Of a DNA stretch of 64,000 nucleotides, positions 39,238 to 56,646 are shown one piece after another. This stretch comes from Linum tenue (taxonomy: Eukaryota > Streptophyta > Magnoliopsida > Malpighiales > Linaceae), in NCBI GenBank assembly GCA_946122785.1, contig CAMGYJ010000008.1:3683742-3747741 (forward strand), in the 5' to 3' direction. The stretch's first letter is position 1. Every line of letters starts with the position of its first letter. Below the pieces are notes generated by a model, which saw only the letters and a program-made list of their open reading frames with translations, had not been told where the DNA came from and ran no database searches. The translations under genes and the position numbers were made by a program.

Positions 39238-40565
39238 TCAACTGACTAACAGAGGATTGAGCAGAGCTCCAAGAAACAAAACCGAACCAGAATTCTCCTC
39301 CACAATCGTGAACACAAAAGGATGGTCAGCAACAAAGCTCGGAGGAGCCGCCGACCTACAACGAAGTCCTCTAATCCTCCCTGCACTACTACCTGCAGCT
39401 TCAGTTCCTTCCTCATTCACTTCAATCATCGTCTTGTGAAACACCTTCGACAGGACAACCGGTTCATCCGCTATCTCCACCATTCCGTTCAACCCATACA
39501 TATCACAGAAGGGCAGCACCAGTCCAAGCTCCATCATACTACTCGAAGCCTCAACCTCGAACTCGAACTTGAACCTCGGGATCCATACAGGCGAAACGAC
39601 TCTCTCTGCCACCTGTGGGTTCAGCATCATGGGTTCTGCTCTGATCCTATCCAACAAACCAGCCAGCCCGTCTCTGGCGTTGGGAAGGAAGAAGCACATG
39701 GAGAAACGGCGGCTGTCATGGTCTGATCCGGTTTGGTATGGCATCTTTACCACCTGATGGTCGTTTGAGGAAGCGTAGAGGTGTTTCTGGTTGGCGTCTG
39801 TGGCCATGAAAGGAACTTGGATGGCGCTGCCGGTTAAGGTGTGGAAGTCTCTCTGGTGTGTCTTGGAGATGTCGAATGGGATGCTCCATGTTCCTCTGAA
39901 GTAGAGTGCGTTTGTGAGTATCAGAATTGTCTCTTCGTCTATACCATCTGGTGGTAAGAGGTTTCTGATGAGTCCCCTGCTTTCTTTCTCTGCCCATTTG
40001 TTGATCTCTTCTCTTGCTTGATCGGGCTAAGCCAACATGAAACAGGGGAACACAGCGCAGAAAGGCGTGAATTGCAACCTCTTCCATCAAATTATGTACA
40101 TGGTTAGAACTTGGAACTTACAAGTTCGAGAAAGTCAACTTCTTTTGCTGTCGCACGATAGACACTTCTCACAATTTGCTCAAATGGAGCTTTCAGCTTG
40201 AAACGATGATCCAGCCAAGCGCCATTCACAAACGATACGATAGGGCCATGACTGATGTCGTCGTTGTCATTTTCAGGCGGTAGCAGTACTGAGGAAACGA
40301 GATGGGAAGCCAAGAAGTTGAGTTCATCAACACCATCGATCCCCATGAAGGTAAGCATCTGTTTGAGAGTAGGGCCTTCTGAGCCCAGAGCAATGAGGCT
40401 TAACATGGAGTGGAACGAAAGTGGGGAGAAAGCGAAGTTCGATCTTTCTCCGTTCTTTGCTGCTAGTTTGTTCATCAGCACGTGGAGTCCGACGAGGATT
40501 GAACAAGGGTTGATGTTGAATTTGGTGATGCGCGGGCTCAGTTGATGCTCCATGTTGATCTCCAT
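39238..40565 (-). CDS. Plant serpin, two exons, 410 aa
   Basis: Exons 40565-40122 and 40026-39238 join in phase 0 ([17 protein letters not shown]). The fold signatures are present: [21 protein letters not shown] early, ALYFRGTW, and [28 protein letters not shown] at the C-terminus. Plant serpins are cytosolic suicide inhibitors of proteases, notably metacaspases and papain-like enzymes; there is no signal peptide here. The hinge [12 protein letters not shown] keeps small residues, so inhibitory loop insertion is plausible. Counting from the hinge puts Leu at P1 with Arg next (IRGLR), close to the plant LR centre but apparently shifted by one. The loop continues CRSAAPPSF instead of an acidic stretch. 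Two start codons (40565 and 40553) are possible. A second serpin lies at 44223. Confidence 0.9.
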
Positions 40566-42150
40566 TGTTTGGTTCCAAAGGAAGAATTAGCAGATGATGA
40601 GAGCAAGGATTTTTTCTTTTCCTCCTGTTAAGGTCTGTAATCAGACCTTCCTATGCAAGTTTGCAAATAAAATATTGTACAGCCAGTTTAGGAAGACAAG
40701 GTAACTGAGAAAATCCAAATCCAGGTCGTTTTCGATTTTAGGCAATTTATGAAAAGGCAGCAGATATCCTACACGCCACTGGCGATGATTTTTCAGTATT
40801 GATGCTATAATATGAAAACATGTAACGTATGTATCATCAACGACTCTGAGTCTGACCCACCAAGATCAACCTTTGCGTCAAGATGCAAGTTTATAATCGA
40901 ATGGTTGCATTAGCTAACATTGGCCCGTGAAGAGGTTACGGTGACGCAATTGATAAAGCGACATGGACATTCTTTTTTAACTCACCCGTGACCAGTTGAG
41001 TTGGTGCAGAAAGAATAGACAGAATTCCCCATCGTTCTCAACCCATCACAAAAACTGGCCTGATCCTTAATCCTCATATCGTCCCGAGGAAGAGCGGATG
41101 AACTTCGTTATCAGACTGTTGACTCACATGCACTGATTGCTGCGGTGACTGGTGATAATGCCAAGATTCATGTTTAGAGCCAGCAGGTAGGAGCTTATCA
41201 ACTCATCATGACTCAAGTGTATGTGTATAGTACGGTCATTGACGATACAGCACCAATGCGCCCTGAAACAAGAAGTTGGAAAATCATCTGCACCACGAAT
41301 CATCTGCACCACGAATCAATTGACGCAATCTTATATGATCTGCCTCGCGTCGTAGAATTGGAACCAACATACGGGTATTGAAGGTATGGTTTCGCCCGCC
41401 CTGCCACATTGCCTTCTATCTATGAACTGATCTGCAGCAGTTGAGAGAGGAGGATGAGGCCCTGTATAGTTTTGGATTTCCAACCCCATACTGTCATACA
41501 TATCCATATCATCGCCAACATGATAGAATGTCTAGAGGACATGACCAGTGTTTCTATCTTGAAAATCTCAACTTCAAACAAACAAGTTCAGCTTGTCTAA
41601 CCCAGAGTTCAACAAACAAGTCCGTATATGGACAAACACACACAGTAACCAGCGCAGCTACACAACACAAGTATGCCGAGAGAGAGAGAGAGAGAGGCAG
41701 CTGGGCTTGGCTTGGCTTTTGTCCAGCAGCAGCGCACATGAAATTTGTGGCCTATCTGATCTTCTCGTGAACCAGCACCCGGTCCCAACCACATCCCTTA
41801 ACACTTTGTACGTATTCTCAACAGCATTGAGGAATTATTTACCAATTCTCCACAATCAATGTTTGGTACTGTACTACCATCTCAACAGAAACAGAATATT
41901 ATCACAGACGTCCCCTGCCTTGTAACACGTTGGTGTTTCGACTCGCAATCGAACGGTTCGCATACATTCTGAATGAACACAAAGCAAGAGACTTGTACAT
42001 CTTAGCCGCCGCGAATTGTCATATTTACCATCCCAAATTCCCAACCATATAATTTTTTTTCCCACCATTATTGGCCTCACTTGCAGTAGCTGGTATTTGT
42101 AGATGACTGGTTTTCCCATGAATCACATCAATAGCATTCCCCTACTCAAA
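40566..42150. other. Intergenic region
   Basis: No gene is recognised in this 1.6 kb. It holds the serpin promoter on the minus strand and a GA microsatellite at about 41678-41697. Short frames at 41440-41800 overlap on both strands and look like noise. Confidence 0.45.
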
Positions 42151-42154
42151 AACC

Positions 42155-42164
42155 ACTATATAAA
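42155..42164 (+). promoter_or_regulatory. Probable TATA box of the proline-rich protein gene
   Basis: CTATATAAAC lies about 155 bases upstream of the ATG at 42315, leaving a leader of roughly 120 bases. Confidence 0.6.
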
Positions 42165-42314
42165 CCCTCCAAAGTTAGGACTCCAAACTCCCACCTGCAC
42201 ACCCCAAAAAACCAGGCGCCAACCCCATGAGCTCTCCAAAACACCTACTCCCTCCACCATATCTATGACCAATATATAACAAACCCAGCCTTAAATCATT
42301 CTCCCTCCTCCACA

Positions 42315-43554
42315 ATGGCTGCAAAAATGGCCTACAGGCTAATCACGTCACTCTTCTTCTTCTTCTTCTTCCTTACCTTCACATTCACTACCCTCAGTCA
42401 TACATCAGAAGCCAGGCACTTCCCACAAAACCCCACAAAGGCAGTAGTCGTCGGCACTGTCTACTGCGACACTTGCTTCAACAACCGCTTCTCAAAGCCC
42501 ACTCATTTCATCTCAGGTAAATTAAGCTTCCTTCTTCTTCTCTTATGGCGTCGAGAGGCCTTTTGTTAATTCTCTTGCACCATTTGCAGGCGCATCGGTT
42601 GTAGTCGAGTGCAAAGATGGGAGGTTCAGACGAGAAGTGAAGACGAACCAGCTGGGAGAATTCAGCGTCGAGCTTCCGTTCACTGTAAACAGAGAGGTCA
42701 AGAAGATCAAGCGATGTTCAGTGAAGCTGCTGACCAGCAGCGACCCTTACTGCGCCGTGGCATCCACCGCCACGTCGTCGTCTCTCCACCTGAAGTCGAG
42801 GAACAGCAAGCTAGGGTCTGATTCTCACATCTACTCCGCCGGTTACTTCACTTTCAAGCCATCCCACCAGCCTACCCTCTGCTCTCAGAATCCGACCACC
42901 ACGTCAGCAGGGAGCAATGAGCAGAAGGACTTATCTGGGTTCCCGGCGCTGCCGTCTCCAGGCGGCGGCGGCGACGATGACGAACCTACGCTTCCACCGC
43001 CGGTGAATACAAACCCTAACGGCGGAGTACCTCCGCCGGAGATGAATCAGAACCGGCTCCCGCCGCTTCCCTTGCTCCCGCGGCTGCCTCCGCTCCCCAC
43101 TCTGCCGCGGTTGCCGTACCTTCCGCCGTGGCCGGCGAAGAGCTTCAATAAGCACGAGAAGCCTACCTTGAGGCAGGGAGAAGGGGATGAATTGTCGGAT
43201 CAGAAATCGGGGCGTCCTGGTCAGCCACAAGGGCTTCTGTTTCCCCCAATTTTGCCGCCAAATCCGCTGCAGCCGCCGTCTCCGCCGTCGCTTCCTCTGC
43301 CGCCGAACCCGTTGGAGCCGCCGTCATTGGTGCCCCCGATTCTTCCTCCGAACCCGCTTCAGCCTCCGCCGGCGCCGTTCCTTCCAATTCCTCCGATTCC
43401 AGGGCTAACCCCTTCGCCGCCGCCGCCGCCGGTCTTGCCGTTCCCCTTCCCGCCTCCTCTGCTTCCTCTGCCGCCGGGGTTTCCTGGAATCCCTCCTGCA
43501 GCTCATGCCGCTCACAAATCGAAGTCGAATCCTCCCTCCACCATTGATCCTTGA
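42315..43554 (+). CDS. Pollen Ole e 1/extensin-like proline-rich cell-wall protein
   Basis: Exons 42315-42516 and 42590-43554 join (FISG-ASVVVEC) to give 388 aa. Residues about 8-30 form a strong signal peptide with a Phe-rich core from a TTC run, so the protein is secreted. Residues about 40-160 are an Ole e 1-like domain: VVGTVYCDTCFNNRFSK, VVVECKD, IKRCSVKL, PYCAV, LCSQNP, with six or more Cys for disulfides. From about 195 the protein becomes Pro-rich (NPLQPPSPPS, LPPNPL, PPPPPVLPFPFPPP). The arrangement matches Ole e 1/PRP-type wall proteins of flowers, roots or seed coats. Canonical SPPPP extensin repeats are nearly absent, so heavy arabinosylation is less certain. It lies between two serpin genes; no functional link is implied. 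Confidence 0.88.
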
Positions 43555-44222
43555 ATTAGCTGTGTAAAGTTCATCCCGTTTACGTATCAAGAAGTTAAGC
43601 ATGTGTAAGGTTTTTTTTAGCTACGAGTGTTCAGTTCGCCATCAGAGACTACAATAGTATTATGCATTTAGTTCTGTAAGCTACAAATAAACCATGTGTG
43701 TTTGTGATACGTTGCCGTATTGGTAGGTTTTAAATAAATCGGTATGATTTGAAGCTGTGTTAAAGAATGGATGTTATTCTGAAGTAGAGATTATTCGGTT
43801 CCGAAGTAGGACCAAAAACTCTCGTTTTGTATGAACTCCTAATGTCATATTCAACATGTGACCATGACATTATAGAAGGTATATCCTATGCTTTTTCTTA
43901 TCCGATATAAATCAAAGTCGACATAAAAAAATACGTTGTTCTCTGACTTATGGTGTATCCTCTATCTATCCTTATCGATAATCTACTAGAATTACCTGAC
44001 CGGCCTTTTGTCTGATTGAATTGTTCTCTCATGCCTGTCTATGTCCAAATAGATTATTTTAATTTGCTGCAAATGCCACGAATATATCCTTAATTATGCC
44101 TATGTTACATTGAAATCATCGATGCCCCTATATTACCACACTATTCTTGTTCTACATTATCAACTCAGAACGCAAGCATATTCATCTTCTCCCCATTAAA
44201 CATTGGAGCACAACAGGCAATC
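43555..44222. other. Intergenic region
   Basis: 3' UTR of the proline-rich gene and promoter of the second serpin. No other feature is seen. Confidence 0.4.
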
Positions 44223-45612
44223 ATGGAGCAGCAGCAACCAACAGATGAAAACATCAGTAGCAGCAGCAACAGAAATGGCTTCTCTTTAGATGCAGCTCTC
44301 AACATCATGCTCAAAGAAGCCTGCAGCAAAGGTTCAAACTTTGTCTTCTCCCCTTTCTCATTCCACTCCATGCTCTGCCTAATCGCTGCCGGGGCAAAAG
44401 GGTCTGTACTGGAGCAGTTGCTCCAGGTTCTGGGATACAGAAGCTTGGAAGAAGTCAGTTCTTCTATGGCATCTAGGACACTGCTGCCAATGTTATCGAC
44501 AGTGAACAACGAGAGAGACGATGTCATCCCGAGTGGCCCGATCATCTCGTTCGTTAACAGTGCTTGGGTGGATCGGAGGTTCAAGCTCAAGCCTTCATTT
44601 GAAGAACTTGCCAAGCAAGTTTACCGTGCCACTGTCAAACAAGTGGACTTTGTCTGCAAGGTGAACGTTTAAACTTGATATCTTGTTTATCACGCAACAT
44701 ATACATGTACAGATTGTCGGTCGGTTGATCAGTCATGGTTCTTCTTGTGCTGTGAAGGCAAGAGAAGTAGAAGATGAGATCAATTTGTGGGTAGCGAAGG
44801 AGACGAAAGGGCTCATCAGAAGCCTACTACCACAAGGAAGCCTTGAAGATGATACCGCACTAGTGCTTGCAAACGCCCTCTACTTCAAAGGCCAATGGGA
44901 CAGGAAATTCGACCCAGCAAGAACACAAGTCAGGAGCTTTCACCTCCTCAACTCTCCAGAAACCGTGGCAGTTCCTTTCATGACCACCAAACCAAACCAA
45001 AAGCATCTTTACAAATCGTTCGACGGCTACAAGGTCCTCAAAATCCCCTACCAGAATCCTGAACCTGAAAACGAAGATAACAGTATGCAGTTCTCAATGC
45101 ATTTCTTCCTCCCAGACGAACCAGACAGCTTGCCAACCCTCGTACAGAAAATCAGAACCAACCCTGGGATGTTGAACAACTACTCCGATCAGCTGAAGCT
45201 GGAAAATTTGCCTCAGCTTTGGATCCCTAGGTTCAAGTTTTCGTTCGAGGTGGAAGCTAAGGAGGCCCTGGAGGAACTGGGGATGGGTTTCAAAGCAGGG
45301 GAGCTAACAGAGATGGTGGATTGTGGAGCAGCAGGGGATAAGCTATCACTGTCGAAGATGTTTCACAAGGCATTTGTCGAAGTGAATGAGGAAGGGACAG
45401 AGGCTGCAGCAAGCACTGCGCCGAGATTTATAAGGAAGTGCGGGAGGAGGAACCCTCCTAGCTTTGTGGCAGACCATGCTTTCATGTTCACTATCGTGGA
45501 GGAAAAGTCAGGGATTGTGCTGTTCCTTGGAGCTGTGATTAACCCTCTCACGGTGTCTGCTGAAGGGTGTGGCACATTGTTGCATATGGACAAGAAGCCT
45601 CGATGCCACTAG
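44223..45612 (+). CDS. Plant serpin, two exons, 430 aa
   Basis: Exons 44223-44660 and 44758-45612 join in phase 0 ([17 protein letters not shown]), the same intron position as the serpin at 39238. Conserved parts are [36 protein letters not shown], a shutter/breach-side stretch with [13 protein letters not shown], and [13 protein letters not shown]. The hinge [11 protein letters not shown] is followed by [13 protein letters not shown]. Counting from the hinge, P1 is Lys with Arg at P2, so a trypsin-like or metacaspase-like protease that cuts after basic residues would be the expected target. A Pro at P6 and a Cys at P1' are unusual. A C-terminal tail of about 17 residues ([13 protein letters not shown]) extends past the usual end. 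No signal peptide is seen. Confidence 0.9.
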
Positions 45613-45633
45613 ATGGCAGTCTTCTCGTATTGA

Positions 45634-46025
45634 GGGGTCGTTTGGAAGTTGTGATTGTTAGAGTTGTGATTGTTGAATACATATATTGTGCACAATACAA
45701 TGTTTGGAAATGTCATTGTTTTAGGTAGGTCCCACCAACAATCACAAAAAATGATGCATTATTTGTTGTGATGGTTGGTTTTAGATTTGTGTCAACTTTT
45801 TCTTTCCATTTATATCCCTAATAGTTTTTGTCTTATTCTAAAACTTGAGGATAAATGTGGCATTTCCCCATAAAAGTAACTTTATGTAAATCAATGTATA
45901 AAATAGAATCTCAACAACCAAACAATATAATGTTAAAATGCATCCATTGTATCAATACATGCATTTATATTGTGGTGATTCATCACAATACAACGATTTA
46001 ACATTCGCAACTTCCAAACGACCCC
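45634..46025. mobile_element. MITE copy 1, PIF/Harbinger-like, 392 bp
   Basis: Left end GGGGTCGTTTGGAAGTTG and its exact inverse at the right, flanked by a TGA direct repeat (45631-45633, 46026-46028). It begins about 20 bases after the serpin stop codon, so it probably lies in the 3' UTR. The same family recurs at 52786. Confidence 0.85.
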
Positions 46026-46028
46026 TGA

Positions 46029-46542
46029 ATGAATGTACATTGGGAGCTATGATCATATGAATGAATAGTTGTTCTAAATATGTAAACGGAAAAGCATACT
46101 CCTGATAGCTAGTACGAGGTTAAAAATGGGAATCCAGATAGAAAGTGCTAAGTTGCAAAGCAACTCATCAGAGGCACCAAATTAATCTGCAAAAACTCAT
46201 TCATAACACACCAGACAAGTATCTTCCCAAGTTTGGATTATACACATCATCTTGAACAAACAGGAACCATCCTATACATAGGAGTAACGTAGTCAAAGTT
46301 GGTGAGGTAAACCACAACAGTTGTGAAAACTCCGTAAAAAGGCAATCGACTTAGTGGCAACAACATTCAAGAAAAATCCCAAACACCTATACCTATTACA
46401 ACAGCCTGAACCTTTGAAAATTCTCCTTATGGACAGTAAAGTGGTAAGAAACAAAACCTGAAGCGCCTCGCCAAACAAGGAGAAGGTATGTAACCATTGC
46501 ATGATGCTGTTCTGTGAAGCTACTTATTCATGAAGAGACTCC
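46029..46542. other. 3' flank of AUG5
   Basis: Likely 3' UTR of the minus-strand AUG5 gene. No other coding feature is seen. Confidence 0.4.
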
Positions 46543-52323
<5,781 letters not shown>

Positions 52324-52785
52324 TCCAATTCGGAACAAAATAAAAATAAAAAATTGACACACTCACCAAACACCTCTGAACACCAGAGTCTGCATAGCAA
52401 CCGAAATTGGACTATGACTCCATTACAGAACCAAGATCGAAACTGGAACCATCGCACTGGGAGAGTTGGGATTCTGCATTGTGGGAGAATCCCAGAACCA
52501 TGTTATCAGATTCCAATGCGATGACAGCCCAAATCAGGGAATTCGGAAGGGCGACTTGAAGCGCTAGGAAATGAGGTAGAGAGCTGAGAAGAATAAAAGA
52601 GTGATAGATCTGAGAAATGTGGTGGCGGGGCTGGTTAGGGCGGCCGGCAGATTAACTGACAAAAGGGAGAGAGAGAGAATGATTCAAAATGAAGGTCCCG
52701 CTCGCAATCGCACTTCGCACCGAAAAAAACTCTGCTGGCCTGGAAGGAAAATGATTCAAAACAAGAGATTGGACTTTGAGTTTTA
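52324..52785. other. AUG5 5' flank
   Basis: Promoter and leader of AUG5 on the minus strand, with a GA/CT-rich patch at 52665-52677. No gene. Confidence 0.45.
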
Positions 52786-53188
52786 GGGATCGTTTGGAAG
52801 TTGTGATTGTTAGAGTTGTGTTTGTTGAATACATGTATTGTGCACAATACAATGTTTGGAAGTGTCAAGGTGTTAAAACAATGGTCCCACCAACAATCAC
52901 AAAAAATGATGCATTATACAATCTCAACTAGAGATTGTTGGTTTTAGATTTGTGTCAACTTTTTCTTTCCATTTATATCCCCAATAATTCTTGTCTTATT
53001 CTAAAAGTTGAGGTTAAATGTGACATTTCCCTATAAAAGTAACTTTATGTAAATCAATGCATAAAGTAGCAACTCAACAACCAAACAATGTATTGTTAAA
53101 ATGCATCTATTGTATCAATACATGCATTTATATTATAGTGATTCATTACAATGCAACGATTTAACATTCGCAACTTCCAAACAACCCC
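52786..53188. mobile_element. MITE copy 2, PIF/Harbinger-like, 403 bp
   Basis: The same family as 45634-46025: GGGATCGTTTGGAAGTTG at the left and the inverse (CAACTTCCAAACAACCCC) at the right, with matching interior such as ATTGTGCACAATACAATG. It is flanked by TTA at 52783-52785 and 53189-53191. It lies about 460 bases upstream of the AUG5 start codon, within reach of its promoter. Confidence 0.87.
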
Positions 53189-53191
53189 TTA

Positions 53192-53899
53192 AGTTTTAGG
53201 CTTTTAGCTGTTTGGAAGGGAGAATTAGAGAAATTTAACTGGCATGAAATCATAGATATGATTGACATGATTAATTTACAAACTCTAAATAAAATGATTA
53301 GATTTTAGTGAATTTAATAAAAAAATTATTATTTATTTATAATATTTAAAAGTGAAAATTTGATTTTATTTATTCGAATTAAATATAAACATTGTATTTA
53401 AATATATCTATGTGTTATTTTATTTGGAATGTGGTATTTTATCTAAATATGAATATGAATTGTAAGTAAATTGTATTTATATGTATTTTATATATGATTA
53501 AATTCATTTTATGTTAATTTGTCCTATATGTCTTGAAGGTACAATTTTTAATTTGTCTTGTTAACTGACAGATTAGCTACTCCATGCTCTATTTATGTTC
53601 AGCTGTCTTAAACATATATGGCCTAGGTTAAACGTTTATGGTTCCTGGTGTCTAGATGTTATCTTATGTTTATCAGTAATCACATTTGGTTCGTTGTGCA
53701 CATAAGAAACAATCTATTCATGCGAAAAGCTATTAAAAAAAATCTATTCATGTGAATTCCTTGGTTAACACGATAGGTTCCTTCTCTTACTAGACAAATT
53801 TGTCGACAGTAGCTGATGAGAATCTAGATGAGATTGTGCCCAGTAAGGACTTTAGAGATGTAATTGAAGCTCTCTCACTTTGACAAGGCTTAGACTAAT
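53192..53899. other. AT-rich intergenic DNA
   Basis: Very AT-rich from 53270 to 53530. No gene is seen. Confidence 0.4.
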
Positions 53900-54125
53900 T
53901 TTCTGTTGTTGCTAAGAACACCCTCAAAGAACTTCGACGTTTCAGGAAGATGCGGAATTTTATAATTGGTGGTGCCTTGCAACAAGCCTTTTCAACAATG
54001 ATTTGGAGTAATTTTGTGTTTTTGTTAAGAACACCCTCAAAGAGCTTCGGCGTTCCAGGAAGATGCGTAATTTTGCTATTGGGGTTCCTTACAACAATTC
54101 TTTTCAACAATAATTTTGAGAAGAG
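53900..54125. repeat. Two-copy tandem repeat, 113-bp period
   Basis: AAGAACACCCTCAAAGA at 53914 is repeated at 54027 together with the following TTCGRCGTTYCAGGAAGATG and CAACAATDATTT. The unit reads KNTLKELRRF on the plus strand, but no open frame spans both copies. Origin not recognised. Confidence 0.75.
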
Positions 54126-54527
54126 GATTATTCTGTTCATTTTTGTTTGAAGGGTTGCGTTAGTAGTTAAGGCTAAGAGAAGGTTTTCTGTATACTTTTC
54201 TAAGTAGGAGTCAAGATTATTGGCTCCACAGTGGTAGTAGGCTTATTATTCTATCGACTAGAAGTAGTTAAATCATGTCTTATGTTTTCAGCCTCTTTAT
54301 GTAAGAGGGTTTGTTGCTCAGTCATAGAACATCGGCGTTGAATAAGAACATCTTTCCTTGTAATTCTAAGGCTTATCAAGCATGAATTATGGCCCCAAAT
54401 ACCGCGTTTAATGTTGAATAACGTGATGTGAGCATTAGTAGCCGGTTGTCTGTTCTTAAGCTGCATTCTATTCCATTCTGCAAAAGATGAAGGCTAAGGT
54501 AACAGATCTCTAACTTTCCAATTGTCA

Positions 54528-54849
54528 CATGTGCAGAGTATACTCCGGAGAATCCTAAGATTATGACTAAGTGCTCGCACCATTTCCACCTTGGTTGTAT
54601 CTATGAATGGATGGAGAGAAGTGACAGTTGTCCTGTTTGTGGAAAGGTAACTATATCTCTTTTTAAGTCTGTTTTTCTTTGGCATGCTGTGCGGTTGATT
54701 ATCAAGGGGTTTGAGTTCATGAATGTTGTGTGTATGTAAGTAAAGGCAACACTGGTTCTTTTGACCACTATGTCATAGTTTTAGCTGAAAGCGCAACCTT
54801 TTGTCTGGTTGTAGGTGATGGCTTTCGATGAAACGACATGATCTTTCGA
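54528..54849 (+). pseudogene. RING-H2 E3 ligase, 3' end only
   Basis: Exon 54528-54645 encodes EYTPENPKIMTKCSHHFHL, GCIYEWMERSDSCPVCGK, the second part of a RING-H2 finger with Cys-His-His-Cys...Cys-Cys ligands, followed by a GTAACT donor. A second exon, after a TTGTAG acceptor near 54813, reads VMAFDETT and stops at TGA. This matches the end of plant RING-H2 proteins such as those encoded by At3g02290 and At5g15790 (from memory). The first Cys pair and all upstream exons are missing: 54130-54527 has no matching sequence and contains stops. It is a relict, unless upstream exons lie unusually far away. Confidence 0.75.
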
Positions 54850-55514
54850 GTTGATAGTTATGGTGTGGTGTCGTGGATGAAAACCAGCGCATAATAGGGC
54901 TTACGAGAGAGTTGTTTGTGAATATTGCAGATCACAAAAGTGTTTGTGATCTCCCATCGTATATATAACAAAAGGAAAGTGAAGTGAACATTGTTTCAGC
55001 AGCATAACATTTGTTATGAACATGCAAAGTACTCTATCCCAAAGTGCCATAATTTATAATATCCTTCGTTCTGTGAACCCTTCCATCTGATTGTGTGATT
55101 CAGGTTTCAGTTTGCTTTGGTTATGAGGAAGTGAATCATGAATGCAATGGCGTTTGCTCCCTCCTTGCCAGTTAGTTGTCCTTTTAACTTGCAGTTGAAA
55201 CTAGACACGACCTTGAATGTTATGATGAGAATGCGACCTATCACCTATCGAACATGACCACAAACCATTACTGCCTATCATTTCAACGTTCTGATATCCT
55301 TTCACAAAAAAAAAAAAAAAAAAAAAGGTAGCTAGAGAGCTCTAAACTTTGCAGCATAAGCGACAATCACATACACTAGAGCAAAGGGGCTAAGAAGGGC
55401 CATCATCATATCACCAGAGCACGAATCCAGCCCAAAAATTTCATTTATTAACTGTAATTTCTGGTTTCTGAAATATGAAAGTACAAGGAAACAGCTAGCA
55501 ATCTGGTTGCAGAC
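54850..55514. other. Intergenic DNA with poly(A) run
   Basis: A run of about 24 A at 55303-55326. Otherwise nothing recognisable; the right part is 3' flank of the DSBA-like gene. Confidence 0.45.
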
Positions 55515-56646
55515 TTATGATTTGGCAATAACTTCGAAAGCTCGCAGGAAACCTTCTGGTGGCTGTGCTCCACTCAACTTGTGCTTCCCGTTAATCTGTA
55601 GGATTTTTGTAAAAAATTATAACCCCTTCTCTCAAAAACAAAGCTTTAAGATTGTTAAAAAGTGAAAGCAGACAGATTTGATTAACATACCACATAGTAG
55701 GGCACTCCTCTAACCACTGTCTTCTCCAGATCCTCATTTACCTTAAGCATCAAGTCAGCCATATATAAGATAAGAACAGCAAGAGTAACTAAAACGCAAA
55801 ATGAAGAAGTGATGGGCTACTTAGAAGTGAAGAAAACAAACAGAAACCTGTTTCAGTCCAGCATTGGGGTCATCGAGGAACTCGGCCGCACCTTCTAATC
55901 CAACCTTCTCAGCACATTCCAGCAGGAATTCCCTGTCTCCAATGTACTTGGCCTGTGTGAAGTTTCCAAGGAAGAGTTCCTCAGCAAGCTTGTGCTGTTT
56001 GTCAAGCCCTTGCTCACCTGCTAAATACATCAGCCTGTGGCTGTCCATAGTACTTCCCCTGTTGATAAAACAAACAACAACGTCAGTTAATCCTTCAACG
56101 GTTTCTTGCATCAAATATTGAAGGCAATCAAACATTGTAGCTTTGAAGACTCACGTTAGCCCGGAAACATCATAGTTCATCCCAAGTCCCCTGAAGATCT
56201 GCAAGCATGGAAATGTGGGTATCACCAAACAATACATAGCCTGAAATCCAAGGAAATGCAAAGCAATGTGAAATAGTAAATGGAGAACCTCAGACATGCG
56301 AGCCATCATTCCATCGATTCCGCCTCCAAACCTTCCTCTGTAGAACTGTAACAAGTTCACTCCTTGCTTTGGGGCATCAGGATACAGCTGAAATGGATGC
56401 CATCTAATCTGTGGAGAAAATAACCGAATTTGAGAAGAGCCGGACTTATAATTAAAGACTTGGAAGAATATTTGATGTAAAGCGAGAAAGATACCGAGGT
56501 AGATGGACCAGTACCTCGAAATCAAATCTGTCACTAGAGGCAGCTATGGCTTTGTCCAAGTTTTTCTTGCCAACAAAGCACCATGGACATACAGTGTCTG
56601 AACTTATATCAATTCTTATCAGATTCTTCCCAGAGTTGGTAGCCAT
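55515..56646 (-). CDS. DSBA/FrnE-like thioredoxin-fold oxidoreductase, copy A
   Basis: Exons 56646-56515, 56408-56289, 56198-56155, 56058-55848, 55741-55691 and 55595-55515 join to 212 aa. The N-terminal thioredoxin-fold active site is SSDTVCPWC (Cys20, Cys23), and the cis-Pro loop RGVPYYV lies opposite it. The helical insertion typical of DsbA/FrnE proteins contains GLGMNYDVSGLT, DSHRL and GDREFLLECAEK. Bacterial relatives oxidise or isomerise disulfides; the plant substrate is unknown. No signal peptide is seen with the start at 56646, so a cytosolic location is likely. An in-frame upstream ATG (MEWFRKK) is not conserved. It is a tandem copy of 57342-58901, but its fourth exon equals exons 4+5 of that copy. 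Confidence 0.9.

Noticed and set aside
43187..43408. Alternative-frame protein inside the proline-rich gene
   Set aside because: An Arg-rich frame produced by CCG/CGC-rich Pro codons; the signal peptide and Ole e 1 domain are in the other frame.
53270..53530. Very AT-rich stretch as a replication origin or matrix attachment region
   Set aside because: Composition alone is not evidence; no specific motif supports the claim.
55303..55326. Poly(A) run as a retrogene tail
   Set aside because: No homologous coding sequence or target duplication lies upstream; a plain homopolymer explains it.
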